From: Pseudomonas xionganensis | Lineage (GTDB): Bacteria > Pseudomonadota > Gammaproteobacteria > Pseudomonadales > Pseudomonadaceae | Direction: 5' to 3' | Length of the DNA: 64,000 nt | NCBI RefSeq assembly: GCF_009763245.1 | Contig: NZ_WKJZ01000001.1 | Location: forward strand, 2,102,810-2,166,809 | Part shown: positions 56,676 through 64,000 of the stretch, piece after piece | Position numbering within the stretch: the first letter of the stretch is position 1 | Layout of the letters: every line of letters begins with the position of its first letter | The notes under the pieces: generated by a model | Told to the model about the DNA's origin: nothing | Database searches by the model: none | The model's input: the letters and a program-made list of their open reading frames with translations, nothing else | Made by a program: the position numbers and the translations under genes

Positions 56676-58445
56676 ATGTCCGCGATTCTGTCTTCCCGCC
56701 AGCGTAATGCCCTGGTGCTGGCCTGGCGTTTTATCGCGCCTTACCGCGCTCGGGTATTGGGCGCGCTATTGGCGCTGCTGTTTACCGCGGCCATCACCCT
56801 GTCCATGGGCCAGGGCATCAAGCTGCTGGTGGACCAGGGGCTGGCCACCCAGTCACCGGCGGCGCTGCAGCAGTCCATCGGGCTGTTCTTCGTATTGGTG
56901 TTGGCCCTGGCCCTGGGCACCTATACGCGCTTCTATCTGGTGTCCTGGCTCGGCGAGCGGGTGGTGGCGGATATCCGCAGGCGGGTGTTCGATCACCTGA
57001 TCGAGCTGCATCCGGGCTTCTACGAGAGCAACCGCAGCTCGGAGATCCAGTCGCGGCTGACCGCCGATACCACCCTGTTGCAGTCGGTGATCGGCTCGTC
57101 GCTGTCCATGGCTCTGCGCAACCTGATCATGCTGATTGGCGGCAGCGTGCTGCTGGTGGTGACCAATCCCAAGCTCAGCGGCATCGTCCTGGCGGCCTTG
57201 CCCCTGGTGGTGGCGCCGATCCTGATTTTCGGCCGCCGCGTGCGCGCTTTGTCACGACTGTCCCAGGATCGGGTGGCGGATGTGGGCAGCTATGTTGGCG
57301 AGGTGCTGGGGCAGATCAAGACCGTGCAGGCCTACAACCACCAGGACGAGGACAAGCGTCGTTTCGGCCTGTCCGCCGAGGCGGCCTTTGCCGTGGCGCG
57401 CCAGCGTGTCGCCCAGCGTGCCTGGCTGATCACCGTGGTGATCGTGCTGGTGCTCGGCGCGGTGGGGGTGATGCTCTGGGTCGGCGGGATGGATGTGATC
57501 GCCGGACGCATTTCCGGTGGCGAGTTGGCCGCCTTTGTGTTCTACAGCCTGATCGTCGGCGGTTCCTTCGGCACCCTGAGCGAGGTGATCGGCGAGCTGC
57601 AGCGTGCCGCAGGCGCTGCCGAGCGTATCGGCGAACTGCTGGCAGCGAGTAACCAGATCAGCGCACCGACCGAGCCCATGCAGCTGGTGCGGCCGGTGCA
57701 GGGGCGCATCGAGCTGCAGGGCCTGCGCTTCGCCTATCCGTCGCGCCCGGAACGCTTCGCCGTAGATGGCATCGACCTGCAGGTGGGCGCCGGTGAGACC
57801 CTGGCTTTGGTCGGCCCGTCAGGTGCGGGCAAGTCGACCCTGTTCGATCTGCTGCTGCGTTTTTTCGACCCGCAGGCCGGGCGTATCCTGATCGACGGGG
57901 TGCCCATCGCATGCCTCGATCCCCGTGAACTGCGCCAGTGCTTTGCCCTGGTGTCACAGAATCCGGCGCTGTTCTTCGGCACAGTTGCGGACAATATCCG
58001 TTACGGCAAAACCAGCGCTAGCCACGCCGAGGTGGAGGCTGCCGCCAAGGCCGCCCATGCCCACGACTTTATCCAGCAGCTGCCCGAGGGCTACCAGACC
58101 CACCTGGGCGAGGCCGGCCTGGGGCTTTCCGGCGGCCAGCGCCAGCGCCTGGCCATTGCCCGGGCGCTACTGGTGGACGCCCCCATTCTGCTGCTGGACG
58201 AGGCCACCAGCGCCCTGGATGCCGAGAGCGAACACCTGATCCAGCAGGCCCTGCCACGCTTGATGGCCGGTCGCACCACCCTGGTGATTGCCCATCGTCT
58301 GGCCACGGTAAAGAGCGCCGACCGTATCGCCGTGATCGAGCAGGGTAGGTTGGTCGCGATTGGCAAGCATGCCGAGCTGATCGAGCGCAGCCCGCTCTAT
58401 GCGCGACTGGCCGAGCTGCAGTTTGGTGTAGAGGCGGTTGCCTGA
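56676..58445 (+). CDS. ABC exporter with fused membrane and ATPase domains
   Basis: This 589-residue half-transporter has a six-helix membrane domain (residues 20-300, with YVGEVLGQIKTVQAYNHQ) and an ATP-binding domain with Walker A GPSGAGKSTLF, signature LSGGQRQRLAIARALL, Walker B ILLLDEATSALD and H-loop VIAHRLATV. It resembles MsbA/ABCB-type exporters, although lipid A flippase activity is not assured because canonical MsbA is usually next to lpxK. The substrate is unknown. The start at 56676 follows CGAGCGAGCC. Confidence 0.9.
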   Translation: MSAILSSRQRNALVLAWRFIAPYRARVLGALLALLFTAAITLSMGQGIKLLVDQGLATQSPAALQQSIGLFFVLVLALALGTYTRFYLVSWLGERVVADIRRRVFDHLIELHPGFYESNRSSEIQSRLTADTTLLQSVIGSSLSMALRNLIMLIGGSVLLVVTNPKLSGIVLAALPLVVAPILIFGRRVRALSRLSQDRVADVGSYVGEVLGQIKTVQAYNHQDEDKRRFGLSAEAAFAVARQRVAQRAWLITVVIVLVLGAVGVMLWVGGMDVIAGRISGGELAAFVFYSLIVGGSFGTLSEVIGELQRAAGAAERIGELLAASNQISAPTEPMQLVRPVQGRIELQGLRFAYPSRPERFAVDGIDLQVGAGETLALVGPSGAGKSTLFDLLLRFFDPQAGRILIDGVPIACLDPRELRQCFALVSQNPALFFGTVADNIRYGKTSASHAEVEAAAKAAHAHDFIQQLPEGYQTHLGEAGLGLSGGQRQRLAIARALLVDAPILLLDEATSALDAESEHLIQQALPRLMAGRTTLVIAHRLATVKSADRIAVIEQGRLVAIGKHAELIERSPLYARLAELQFGVEAVA

Positions 58446-58500
58446 GGCGGGCGCGAAGCTAAGAGTGGGGACGTCTGCCTGCGGGTTGTATCCAAGCCAT

Positions 58501-58537
58501 AAAAAATGCCGCTCACCTGAGTCAGGTGAGCGGCATT
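58501..58537 (-). terminator. Intrinsic terminator of ppnP
   Basis: Arms AATGCCGCTCACCTGA (58505-58520) and TCAGGTGAGCGGCATT (58522-58537) are perfectly complementary with a one-base centre. On the minus strand it is followed by TTTTTT, so it ends ppnP transcripts; it can also stop the convergent ABC gene. Confidence 0.88.
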
Positions 58538-58556
58538 GGCTATTCGCGGCGCTAGC

Positions 58557-58838
58557 TTAGCGGTATTCGCACAGATAGGCGGTATCCACGGCCACCTTGA
58601 GCTGGAACTTGCTGTTGGCCGGTACGGTGAACTGGCTGCCGGCGGCAAAGTCTTCCCAGCTGTCGCTGCCCGGCAGTTTGACGGTCAGGGCGCCGGCGAT
58701 CACGTGCATGACTTCCAGCTGGTTGGTGCCGAACTCGTATTCACCCGGGGCCATCACGCCTACGGTGGCCGGGCCTTCGCTCATGGCGAAGGCAATGGAA
58801 GTGACGGTGCCGTCGAAGTACTGGTTGACCTTGAACAT
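58557..58838 (-). CDS. ppnP: Pyrimidine/purine nucleoside phosphorylase PpnP
   Basis: PpnP phosphorolyses many nucleosides and has a cupin fold. The 93-residue protein has the length and motifs of E. coli Yai[58 protein letters not shown] and YLCEY at the end. ATG 58838 has GAGGA upstream. Confidence 0.94.
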   Translation of the reverse strand: MFKVNQYFDGTVTSIAFAMSEGPATVGVMAPGEYEFGTNQLEVMHVIAGALTVKLPGSDSWEDFAAGSQFTVPANSKFQLKVAVDTAYLCEYR

Positions 58839-58910
58839 GGGCAAATCCTCGCAAGATGGGGAGGTGGGAAAAAAGGGTCGCCAGTATGCCCAAGGCGTTA
58901 AAGCCCGTCA

Positions 58911-59459
58911 TCAGCCTTTGGCCGGCAATACCAGCGGCAGCAGTCGGGCGGTATTGCGGGCATCGCCCAGGGCCCGGTGCTGCTGGCCGTGAAAGCTCAG
59001 ACCAGCGAGCTGCAGAGCCTTTTTCAGCCCAACCGGGCGCGGCAGCTGGCGGGCGTCGCTGAAGGCCTGCTTGAGATTGAGGTGGGGCAGCTGTTGCAGC
59101 GCGCTGCGAAGGCCATGTTGCTGCCATTCCTGCTGCAGGTGGCGGCGGTCGTAGTCGCCCCAGCTGGCCCAGCCCACCAGCTGCTCCTGATGGGCTTGTA
59201 GCCAGGGTTCGAACTGGGCCCAGACCTGGGGCAGGCTGGCGGCACCATTGATGCTGGTCTGGTCGATATGGGTCAGTTCGCGGCAGAAGGGGGTGAGCTG
59301 CGGGCGCCGTTGCGGCTTGATCAGGCGCTGAAAGTGGTCCAGTTCATGCCCGCTGTTGTCCACCAGACTGGCGCCGATCTCGATGATTTCCATCTCTTCC
59401 AGGGGCCAGCCGCCTTCTTCGGTGGTGGCTTCCAGGTCGATCACTAGCCATTGCTGCAT
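58911..59459 (-). CDS. DEDDh 3'-5' exonuclease (ERI1/KapD-like)
   Basis: This 182-residue protein has the DEDDh pattern: D and E in VIDLEATTEEGG, D in the WASWGDYDRRHLQQE region, H and D in HRALGDARNTARLL. The conserved ELTHIDQTSI is typical of ERI-like exonucleases. It could trim RNA or DNA; the target is unknown. It is separate from polymerases. The start gives MQQWLVIDLEAT. Confidence 0.88.
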   Translation of the reverse strand: MQQWLVIDLEATTEEGGWPLEEMEIIEIGASLVDNSGHELDHFQRLIKPQRRPQLTPFCRELTHIDQTSINGAASLPQVWAQFEPWLQAHQEQLVGWASWGDYDRRHLQQEWQQHGLRSALQQLPHLNLKQAFSDARQLPRPVGLKKALQLAGLSFHGQQHRALGDARNTARLLPLVLPAKG

Positions 59460-59596
59460 AGGCCCTCCTTAGCGAGGGCCTAGTATGGTCGGTGCCCATG
59501 AACCGGGTAAAGCGCAACAGTTCTGCTGGCTGGCTGTGCAGGCTTGTGGCGCGCTGAACAGGGTATGCTGCGCACAGTCGAGAACAGGAGGGTGAA

Positions 59597-60472
59597 ATGG
59601 CTAAGGTGGCATTTATCGGGCTGGGTGTGATGGGTTATCCCATGGCCGGGCATCTGGTGCGGGCCGGGCATCAGGTCTGCGTGTATAACCGCACGCCGGC
59701 CAAGGCGGCGCAGTGGATGGCCGAGCATGGCGGCAGTCAGGCGTCCACCCCGCGCGAAGCGGCCCAGGGCGCCGAGCTGGTGATGACCTGCGTGGGCAAT
59801 GATGAGGATCTGCGCAGTGTGGTGCTGGGCGCTGACGGTGCCTTTGCCGGCATGGCTGCAGGTGCCGTGCTGGTTGATCACACCACGGCCTCGGCTGATG
59901 TGGCCCGGGAGCTGGCGAGCCAGGCCGGGGCACTGGGCCTGTGCTTTCTCGATGCGCCGGTGTCCGGCGGCCAGGCCGGCGCGGAAAATGGCGTGCTGAC
60001 CATCATGGTAGGTGGCAGCAAGACGGCCTATGCTCAGGCCGAGCCGGTGCTGCAGGCCTATGCGCGGATGATCCGCCTGATGGGCGAGGCCGGCAGCGGC
60101 CAGCTGACCAAGATGGTCAATCAGATCTGCATCGCCGGGCTGGTTCAGGGGCTGGCCGAAGCCCTGCACTTTGCCCAGCGCGCCGGCCTGGATGGCGAAA
60201 GTGCCATGGAGGTGATCGGCAAGGGTGCGGCGCAGTCCTGGCAGCTGGATAATCGTCACAAGACCATGCTGGCCGGCGAGTTCGAGTTTGGCTTCGCCGT
60301 GGACTGGATGCGCAAGGACCTGTCCATCCTGCTCGACGAGGCCCGGCGCAATGGCGCGCAGTTGCCGGTTACGGCCCTGGTTGATCAGTTCTATGCCGAT
60401 GTTCAGGCCATGGGCGGTGGTCGCTGGGATACTTCCAGTCTGATGGCGCGGCTGACCCGGGCCAAGGGCTGA
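59597..60472 (+). CDS. 3-hydroxyisobutyrate dehydrogenase-family reductase
   Basis: This 291-residue beta-hydroxyacid dehydrogenase has the N-terminal motif VAFIGLGVMGYPMAGHL, the NRT segment (VYNRTP) that favours NADP, the substrate motif FLDAPVSGGQAGAENG and the catalytic Lys in GSGQLTKMVNQI. It could be a succinic-semialdehyde or glyoxylate reductase-like enzyme, or a tartronate semialdehyde reductase; the substrate is not fixed. ATG 59597 has CAGGAGGGTG. It stands alone. Confidence 0.9.
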   Translation: MAKVAFIGLGVMGYPMAGHLVRAGHQVCVYNRTPAKAAQWMAEHGGSQASTPREAAQGAELVMTCVGNDEDLRSVVLGADGAFAGMAAGAVLVDHTTASADVARELASQAGALGLCFLDAPVSGGQAGAENGVLTIMVGGSKTAYAQAEPVLQAYARMIRLMGEAGSGQLTKMVNQICIAGLVQGLAEALHFAQRAGLDGESAMEVIGKGAAQSWQLDNRHKTMLAGEFEFGFAVDWMRKDLSILLDEARRNGAQLPVTALVDQFYADVQAMGGGRWDTSSLMARLTRAKG

Positions 60473-60551
60473 TACAGGCTGTCGGAGCCTCTGCCTCTGG
60501 CCGCAAACAGGCGCTAGAATCGCCGCCGTTGCGACTATGAGCGAGGTTCCC

Positions 60552-60803
60552 ATGGAGTGTCGTGCCGGCTGCGGTGCCTGCTGCATCGCGCCTTCCATCA
60601 GTTCACCCATACCCGGCATGCCGATGGGCAAACCGGCAGGTGTGCGCTGTGTACAACTGTCTGCCGATAATCTCTGCCTGCTGTTCGGCACGGCGCAGCG
60701 CCCAGCCGTCTGCGGGCAGTTCGCCGCCGATCAGCTGGTCTGCGGCAATAGCCGCGAGGAAGCCATCCAGTTACTGGGTTGGCTGGAGCAGGCCACGGCC
60801 TGA
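60552..60803 (+). CDS. YkgJ family cysteine-cluster protein
   Basis: This 83-residue protein has the CRAGCGACCIAP motif and further Cys (VRCVQ, NLCLLF, AVCGQF, LVCGNS) typical of the zinc- or iron-binding YkgJ family. The function is unknown. The ATG at 60552 has GAGG upstream; ATG 60537 in frame has none. It is followed 11 bp later by the START-domain gene, probably in one transcript. Confidence 0.85.
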   Translation: MECRAGCGACCIAPSISSPIPGMPMGKPAGVRCVQLSADNLCLLFGTAQRPAVCGQFAADQLVCGNSREEAIQLLGWLEQATA

Positions 60804-60814
60804 GGAGTGTCGAG

Positions 60815-61426
60815 ATGGGCCGGATACTGCGCTGCATGCTGCTGGCGTCACTCTGTACGCTGACCGGCCTGAGCCTGGCCAGCGAGTCGCAGTGGCGTCT
60901 GGTCAAGGATGAGGCTGGGGTGCAGGTCTATCTGGCCGAGGTGCCCGGCTCCCGTTACCAGGCCTATCGGGGTGTGACCCTGATGCGCACCGAGATGGCC
61001 AGGCTGCTTACTGTGCAGGAAGATGTCGTAGCCTCCTGCGCCTGGGTCTATGCCTGCGAGGAGCAGCGCCTGCTGGCCAGTGACGGCGAGGTCGACTGGC
61101 TCTATACCCGCTTGCATACCCCTTGGCCGGTGGCGGGACGCGATTCGATCATCCAGGTGCGCACGCGCACAGCCGCCGATGGCAGCGTCAAGCGGCAGCT
61201 GCGTGGGGTGCCCGATTATCTGCCGCAGCAGCCACGGCTGGTGCGGGTCAGCAAGTTCGAGGGCTTCTGGCAGATGCGCCCTGTGGGCGAGGGGCAGGTG
61301 GAGGTGATCTATCAGGCCCACACCGAGCCGGGTGGCAGCTTGCCGGCCTGGCTGGCCAACAGCTTTGTGGTGGATGTGCCGTTCCACACCCTGCTGGCGC
61401 TGCGCCGTCTGGTCGAGGCGCGTTAG
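60815..61426 (+). CDS. START-domain exported protein
   Basis: This 203-residue protein has a signal peptide (MGRILRCMLLASLCTLTGLS) and a START-like lipid-binding fold: WRLVKDEAGVQVYLAEVPGS, TRLHTPWPVAGRDSIIQ and VEVIYQAHTEPGGSLPAWL are characteristic. Such proteins may move lipids or hydrophobic compounds in the periplasm. ATG 60815 is preceded by GAGG; ATG 60779 would overlap the previous gene. Confidence 0.85.
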   Translation: MGRILRCMLLASLCTLTGLSLASESQWRLVKDEAGVQVYLAEVPGSRYQAYRGVTLMRTEMARLLTVQEDVVASCAWVYACEEQRLLASDGEVDWLYTRLHTPWPVAGRDSIIQVRTRTAADGSVKRQLRGVPDYLPQQPRLVRVSKFEGFWQMRPVGEGQVEVIYQAHTEPGGSLPAWLANSFVVDVPFHTLLALRRLVEAR

Positions 61427-61427
61427 A

Positions 61428-61465
61428 AGGGGCGCCGCGCGGATGCGTGGCCACGCGGCGCCCCT
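61428..61465. terminator. Bidirectional terminator between the START and OprD genes
   Basis: AGGGGCGCCGCG (61428-61439) and CGCGGCGCCCCT (61454-61465) are perfectly complementary, with a further inner GCGTGGCCACGC palindrome. It separates convergent genes; T runs are weak. Confidence 0.65.
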
Positions 61466-61495
61466 GAGCTGACCGGATAACCGGTCTGTTACGCC

Positions 61496-62740
61496 TTACA
61501 GCAGTGGAATGCTGTAGCTGACGATCAGGCGGTTTTCATCCAGCTCACCGAGCGCGTCGGAACGCACCATGGCGTTACGCCAGCGCAAGGCGAGGTTCTT
61601 GAAGGTGCCTTCCTGGATGGTGTAGCTGATATCCAGATCGCGTTCCCATTCCTTGCCATTCTCGGTGCCGACCTTGAAATCGTCACCGCGTACATAGCGG
61701 ACGAAGGCATTCAGACCGGGAACGCCATAGCTGGCGAAGTTGAGGTCATAGCGGGCCTGCCAGGATTTCTCGTCAGCCCGGGTAAAGTCGAGAATCTGCA
61801 GGTAGTTGGCAATCGCCGGATCGGTTTCTGCCAGGAACGGGAAGGGATTGTCGCCACTGCTGTCCTGATAGCCGAGGCGGAAGGTGTGGGCGCCGATTCC
61901 GGCCGAGAGCATCAGCGAAGTCAGATTGTTGTCGATCTTGCCAGCCAGTTTGCGGCCATTTTCCGAAGAGTCGAAGTAGGCCAGGTTGGCGCCCAGCTTC
62001 CAGTCACCGACGGCCTGACTGTGGATCAGGTTGTACATCTTCTGGTCATAGACGTCCTGCAGTTCGCCATACCAGAGGCCGGCGGTGGTATTGCCGCCAT
62101 TGAACTGGTAGGTGCCACCACCGAAGTTATAACGGTCGCTGATGCCAACTGCATAGTTGCTGGTGCGGATATCTTCGCGATCGGTCGAGTTGCGGAAGTT
62201 GGTCTGGCGTAGCTGACCAGCATTGAGGGTCAGGCCGGCAATTTCCTGGGAAGTGATCATGGCTCCTTCAAAAAACTGGGGCAGCAGGCGCGAATCCCCG
62301 GACGAGACGATGGCCAGTTTGGGCATCAGACCGCCGACCTTGAGCACGGTATTGGACAGTTTGACCTTGACTGCAGCGGTAGCTTCGCCATAGCTGCCAG
62401 GGCCCTCGTCGCCGAAGCTATTTGGCAGCAGCCCGGTATTGGCGCGGTCATCATCGGAGCTGAGCTTGAGACCCACTCCGGCATAGGCGTCAAGGCCAAA
62501 GCCCACAGTGCCTTCGGTAAAGCCTGACTCGGCCTTGAGAATGGCACCCTGCGCCCACTCTTCGGCTTTGGATTGGCCCGAGGCCGGGCGCTCGCGGAAG
62601 TCCCGGTTCATATAGAAATTACGCAGTTCCAGGGTGGCTTTGCTGTCCTGAATAAAGTCAGCCTGGGCCAGTCCGGGCAGGGTCAAGCAGGTGCCCAGGG
62701 TGGCGAAGGCCACGGCGCGGGCGAGGGGGGTTGGACTCAT
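61496..62740 (-). CDS. OprD family outer-membrane porin
   Basis: This 414-residue protein has a signal peptide (MSPTPLARAVAFATLGTCL then LPGLAQA) and OprD-family sequence starting DFIQDSKATLELRNFYMNRDFRE, with many short beta strands and the C-terminal NLALRWRNAMVR...ENRLIVSYSIPLL. OprD porins take up small carboxylates, amino acids or sugars; which one here is unknown. The last residues YSIPLL form a typical terminal strand. Confidence 0.93.
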   Translation of the reverse strand: MSPTPLARAVAFATLGTCLTLPGLAQADFIQDSKATLELRNFYMNRDFRERPASGQSKAEEWAQGAILKAESGFTEGTVGFGLDAYAGVGLKLSSDDDRANTGLLPNSFGDEGPGSYGEATAAVKVKLSNTVLKVGGLMPKLAIVSSGDSRLLPQFFEGAMITSQEIAGLTLNAGQLRQTNFRNSTDREDIRTSNYAVGISDRYNFGGGTYQFNGGNTTAGLWYGELQDVYDQKMYNLIHSQAVGDWKLGANLAYFDSSENGRKLAGKIDNNLTSLMLSAGIGAHTFRLGYQDSSGDNPFPFLAETDPAIANYLQILDFTRADEKSWQARYDLNFASYGVPGLNAFVRYVRGDDFKVGTENGKEWERDLDISYTIQEGTFKNLALRWRNAMVRSDALGELDENRLIVSYSIPLL

Positions 62741-62894
62741 TATTATTGGCTCCTCGTGTGTGCGGGTCGGCTTGTGACCGTTGGGTTACAGCGCTGGCAC
62801 TAGAGCACGGAGCGGGCTGGAGGGCTTTTAGACTTTGGTCGAGCGAATACGGTGGGCCTTGCTCCACCGCTGGTCGGCTACTTGGAAATACGAC

Positions 62895-62921
62895 TAAAGT
62901 TTTGTGCGTTGCCGCCGCTTA
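62895..62921 (+). promoter_or_regulatory. FliA (sigma-28)-like promoter of the DUF5610 gene
   Basis: TAAAGTTT (62895-62902), an 11-bp spacer and GCCGCTTA (62914-62921) match the consensus TAAAGTTT-N11-GCCGATAA at 8 of 8 and 6 of 8 positions. The ATG at 62953 lies about 25 bp after the expected transcription start. Confidence 0.7.
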
Positions 62922-62952
62922 CCAGTCAAATACCCTTCTCAGGTACCTCGCC

Positions 62953-64000
62953 ATGAATCCCCTGGCACCGCTCTCATCCAGCACCACCCGCGCCACCCCG
63001 GCCCAGGTCCAGCCACCCATTCGCACAGCCGAGGACGCCCAGGCCCTGCTGGCCAATCGTCTGGCCGAGCGTCTGGGGCTGCCCAAGGGCACCCTGGCTG
63101 CACCGCAGAGCGACTACACCCCGGAAAAGGTGGCTGGGCGTGTGCTCGGTTTTATCGAGCAGCGGTTGCAGAGCGAGCAGGCGGCCGGCGCCGATACCAG
63201 TCAGTTGCAGAAGTTGATGGAGCAGGCCCGCAGTGGCGTGGAGAAGGGCTTTGCCGAGGCGCGCAAGATCCTTGATGGCATGGGGGTGCTGCAGGGCAAG
63301 GTGGCCAGCGATATCGATGACACCTACCAGCGCATTCAGGATGGGCTGGGGGCGTTGGATCAGCGTTTCAATCCAGATACGGTGCCGGTGCAGGACAGTA
63401 CCCGTGTTGCGGCCTACAGCGAGCGGTTTGCCGCCCAGGCGGAAACCTTCGAGCTGTCGGTGACCACCCGTGAGGGCGATCGTCTGCGTATCTCCATCGC
63501 CCAGGCTTCAGCCAGCTATTCCCAGTCCGGGGTGCTGGCCAGCAGTGATGCCAATGGCAGCACGCTGCTCGCTGCCAGCCGTAGCGGCAGTCTGCAGATC
63601 GGCGCCTGGCAGGTCAGTGTTGAAGGCGATCTGAACGAGCAGGAACTGGCCTCGCTAGAAAAGCTTTTCAGCCAGGTGCAGGAACTGTCGAACAAGTTCT
63701 ACGCCGGGGATATGGCCGGCGCCTTTGACCGTGCCATGGCATTGGATCTGGACGGTGAGCAGTTGGCTGCCATGTCCCTGCGCCTGACCCAGACCAGCGT
63801 GCGCCAGGCCACCGATGCCTACAGCGCCGTGTCTGAGCAGGGTGGCCAGGCAGCCAGTGCGGTCAACGCGACGCTGTTCGATTATGCCCAGGGCTTGCTG
63901 GATGCCTTGCGCAGTGCCAATGAAGCCGCTACCGAGGGCAAGGACACTCTGCTCGACTTGCTCAAGGGCGGTTTCTCCCTTGATGAGCGCTTTGATCAGA
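62953..64000 (+). CDS. DUF5610 protein (3' end outside window)
   Basis: The open frame runs from ATG 62953 (ribosome site CTCAGGTACC) past the end of the window without a stop, so only the first 349 residues are visible. The start reads MNPLAPLSSSTTRATPAQVQ, a disordered Ser/Thr/Pro/Gln-rich segment. Then follows a helical stretch (DAQALLANRLAERLGLPKGT) and a DUF5610-type domain with RISIAQASASYSQSGVLASS. There is no signal peptide. A FliA-like promoter just upstream suggests expression with flagellar or chemotaxis genes. The family assignment is from memory. Confidence 0.75.
   Translation, partial: MNPLAPLSSSTTRATPAQVQPPIRTAEDAQALLANRLAERLGLPKGTLAAPQSDYTPEKVAGRVLGFIEQRLQSEQAAGADTSQLQKLMEQARSGVEKGFAEARKILDGMGVLQGKVASDIDDTYQRIQDGLGALDQRFNPDTVPVQDSTRVAAYSERFAAQAETFELSVTTREGDRLRISIAQASASYSQSGVLASSDANGSTLLAASRSGSLQIGAWQVSVEGDLNEQELASLEKLFSQVQELSNKFYAGDMAGAFDRAMALDLDGEQLAAMSLRLTQTSVRQATDAYSAVSEQGGQAASAVNATLFDYAQGLLDALRSANEAATEGKDTLLDLLKGGFSLDERFDQ

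Overview
The window is chromosomal DNA of a Pseudomonas-type gammaproteobacterium. The evidence is high GC, an anr-hemN-cco cluster with two tandem cbb3 oxidases in the order known from P. aeruginosa, a DUF3509 protein, and typical pseudomonad intergenic palindromes. I cannot fix the species; the P. mendocina/alcaligenes/stutzeri side of the genus is a guess. I see no prophage, transposase, integron, CRISPR array or tRNA gene. The only structural RNA gene recognised is the 4.5S (SRP) RNA.

Layout. 1-6.5 kb: end of a chemoreceptor gene, ffs, two small pseudomonad proteins, dnaX-ybaB-recR, and an acyl-CoA dehydrogenase. 6.6-16.5 kb: a diamine/lysine catabolic block with the glutarate genes csiD-lhgO-aminotransferase and a divergent csiR-like repressor, then the gamma-glutamyl-polyamine genes puuB-pauR-puuA-spuC. 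The block can be read as feeding putrescine, cadaverine, 5-aminovalerate and glutarate to succinate. 16.5-21.2 kb: ohr/ohrR, yceH, a TetR-SDR-DsbA-like isomerase unit. 21.3-24.6 kb: a Baeyer-Villiger-type monooxygenase-SDR operon with a divergent TetR regulator. 24.7-29.7 kb: CPA2 antiporter, PF10118 protein, a BacNav-type sodium channel, apt and anr.

29.9-43.9 kb is an aerobic/microaerobic respiration cluster: hemN, a DsbD_2/SafE-type membrane protein, ccoS, ccoI, ccoH, ccoG, ccoPQON-1 and ccoPQON-2, all on the minus strand. Anr boxes lie before hemN and ccoN-2 but none was seen before ccoN-1, which fits one constitutive and one low-oxygen oxidase. 44-64 kb: alpha/beta hydrolase, methyltransferase, aer, rlmM, tusA, GGCT-like protein, DUF3080, MATE pump, pdxB, NAD-kinase-like protein, DUF1287, DCC, DoxX, ABC exporter, ppnP, exonuclease, HIBADH-type reductase, START protein, an OprD porin and the start of a DUF5610 gene.

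The most interesting non-genic signals are an interspersed palindromic repeat family whose stems differ between copies but stay self-complementary; two FliA-like promoters (aer and the DUF5610 gene); perfect operator palindromes in front of csiD, puuB and the monooxygenase; and a gene conversion-like identity tract between the two ccoN copies.
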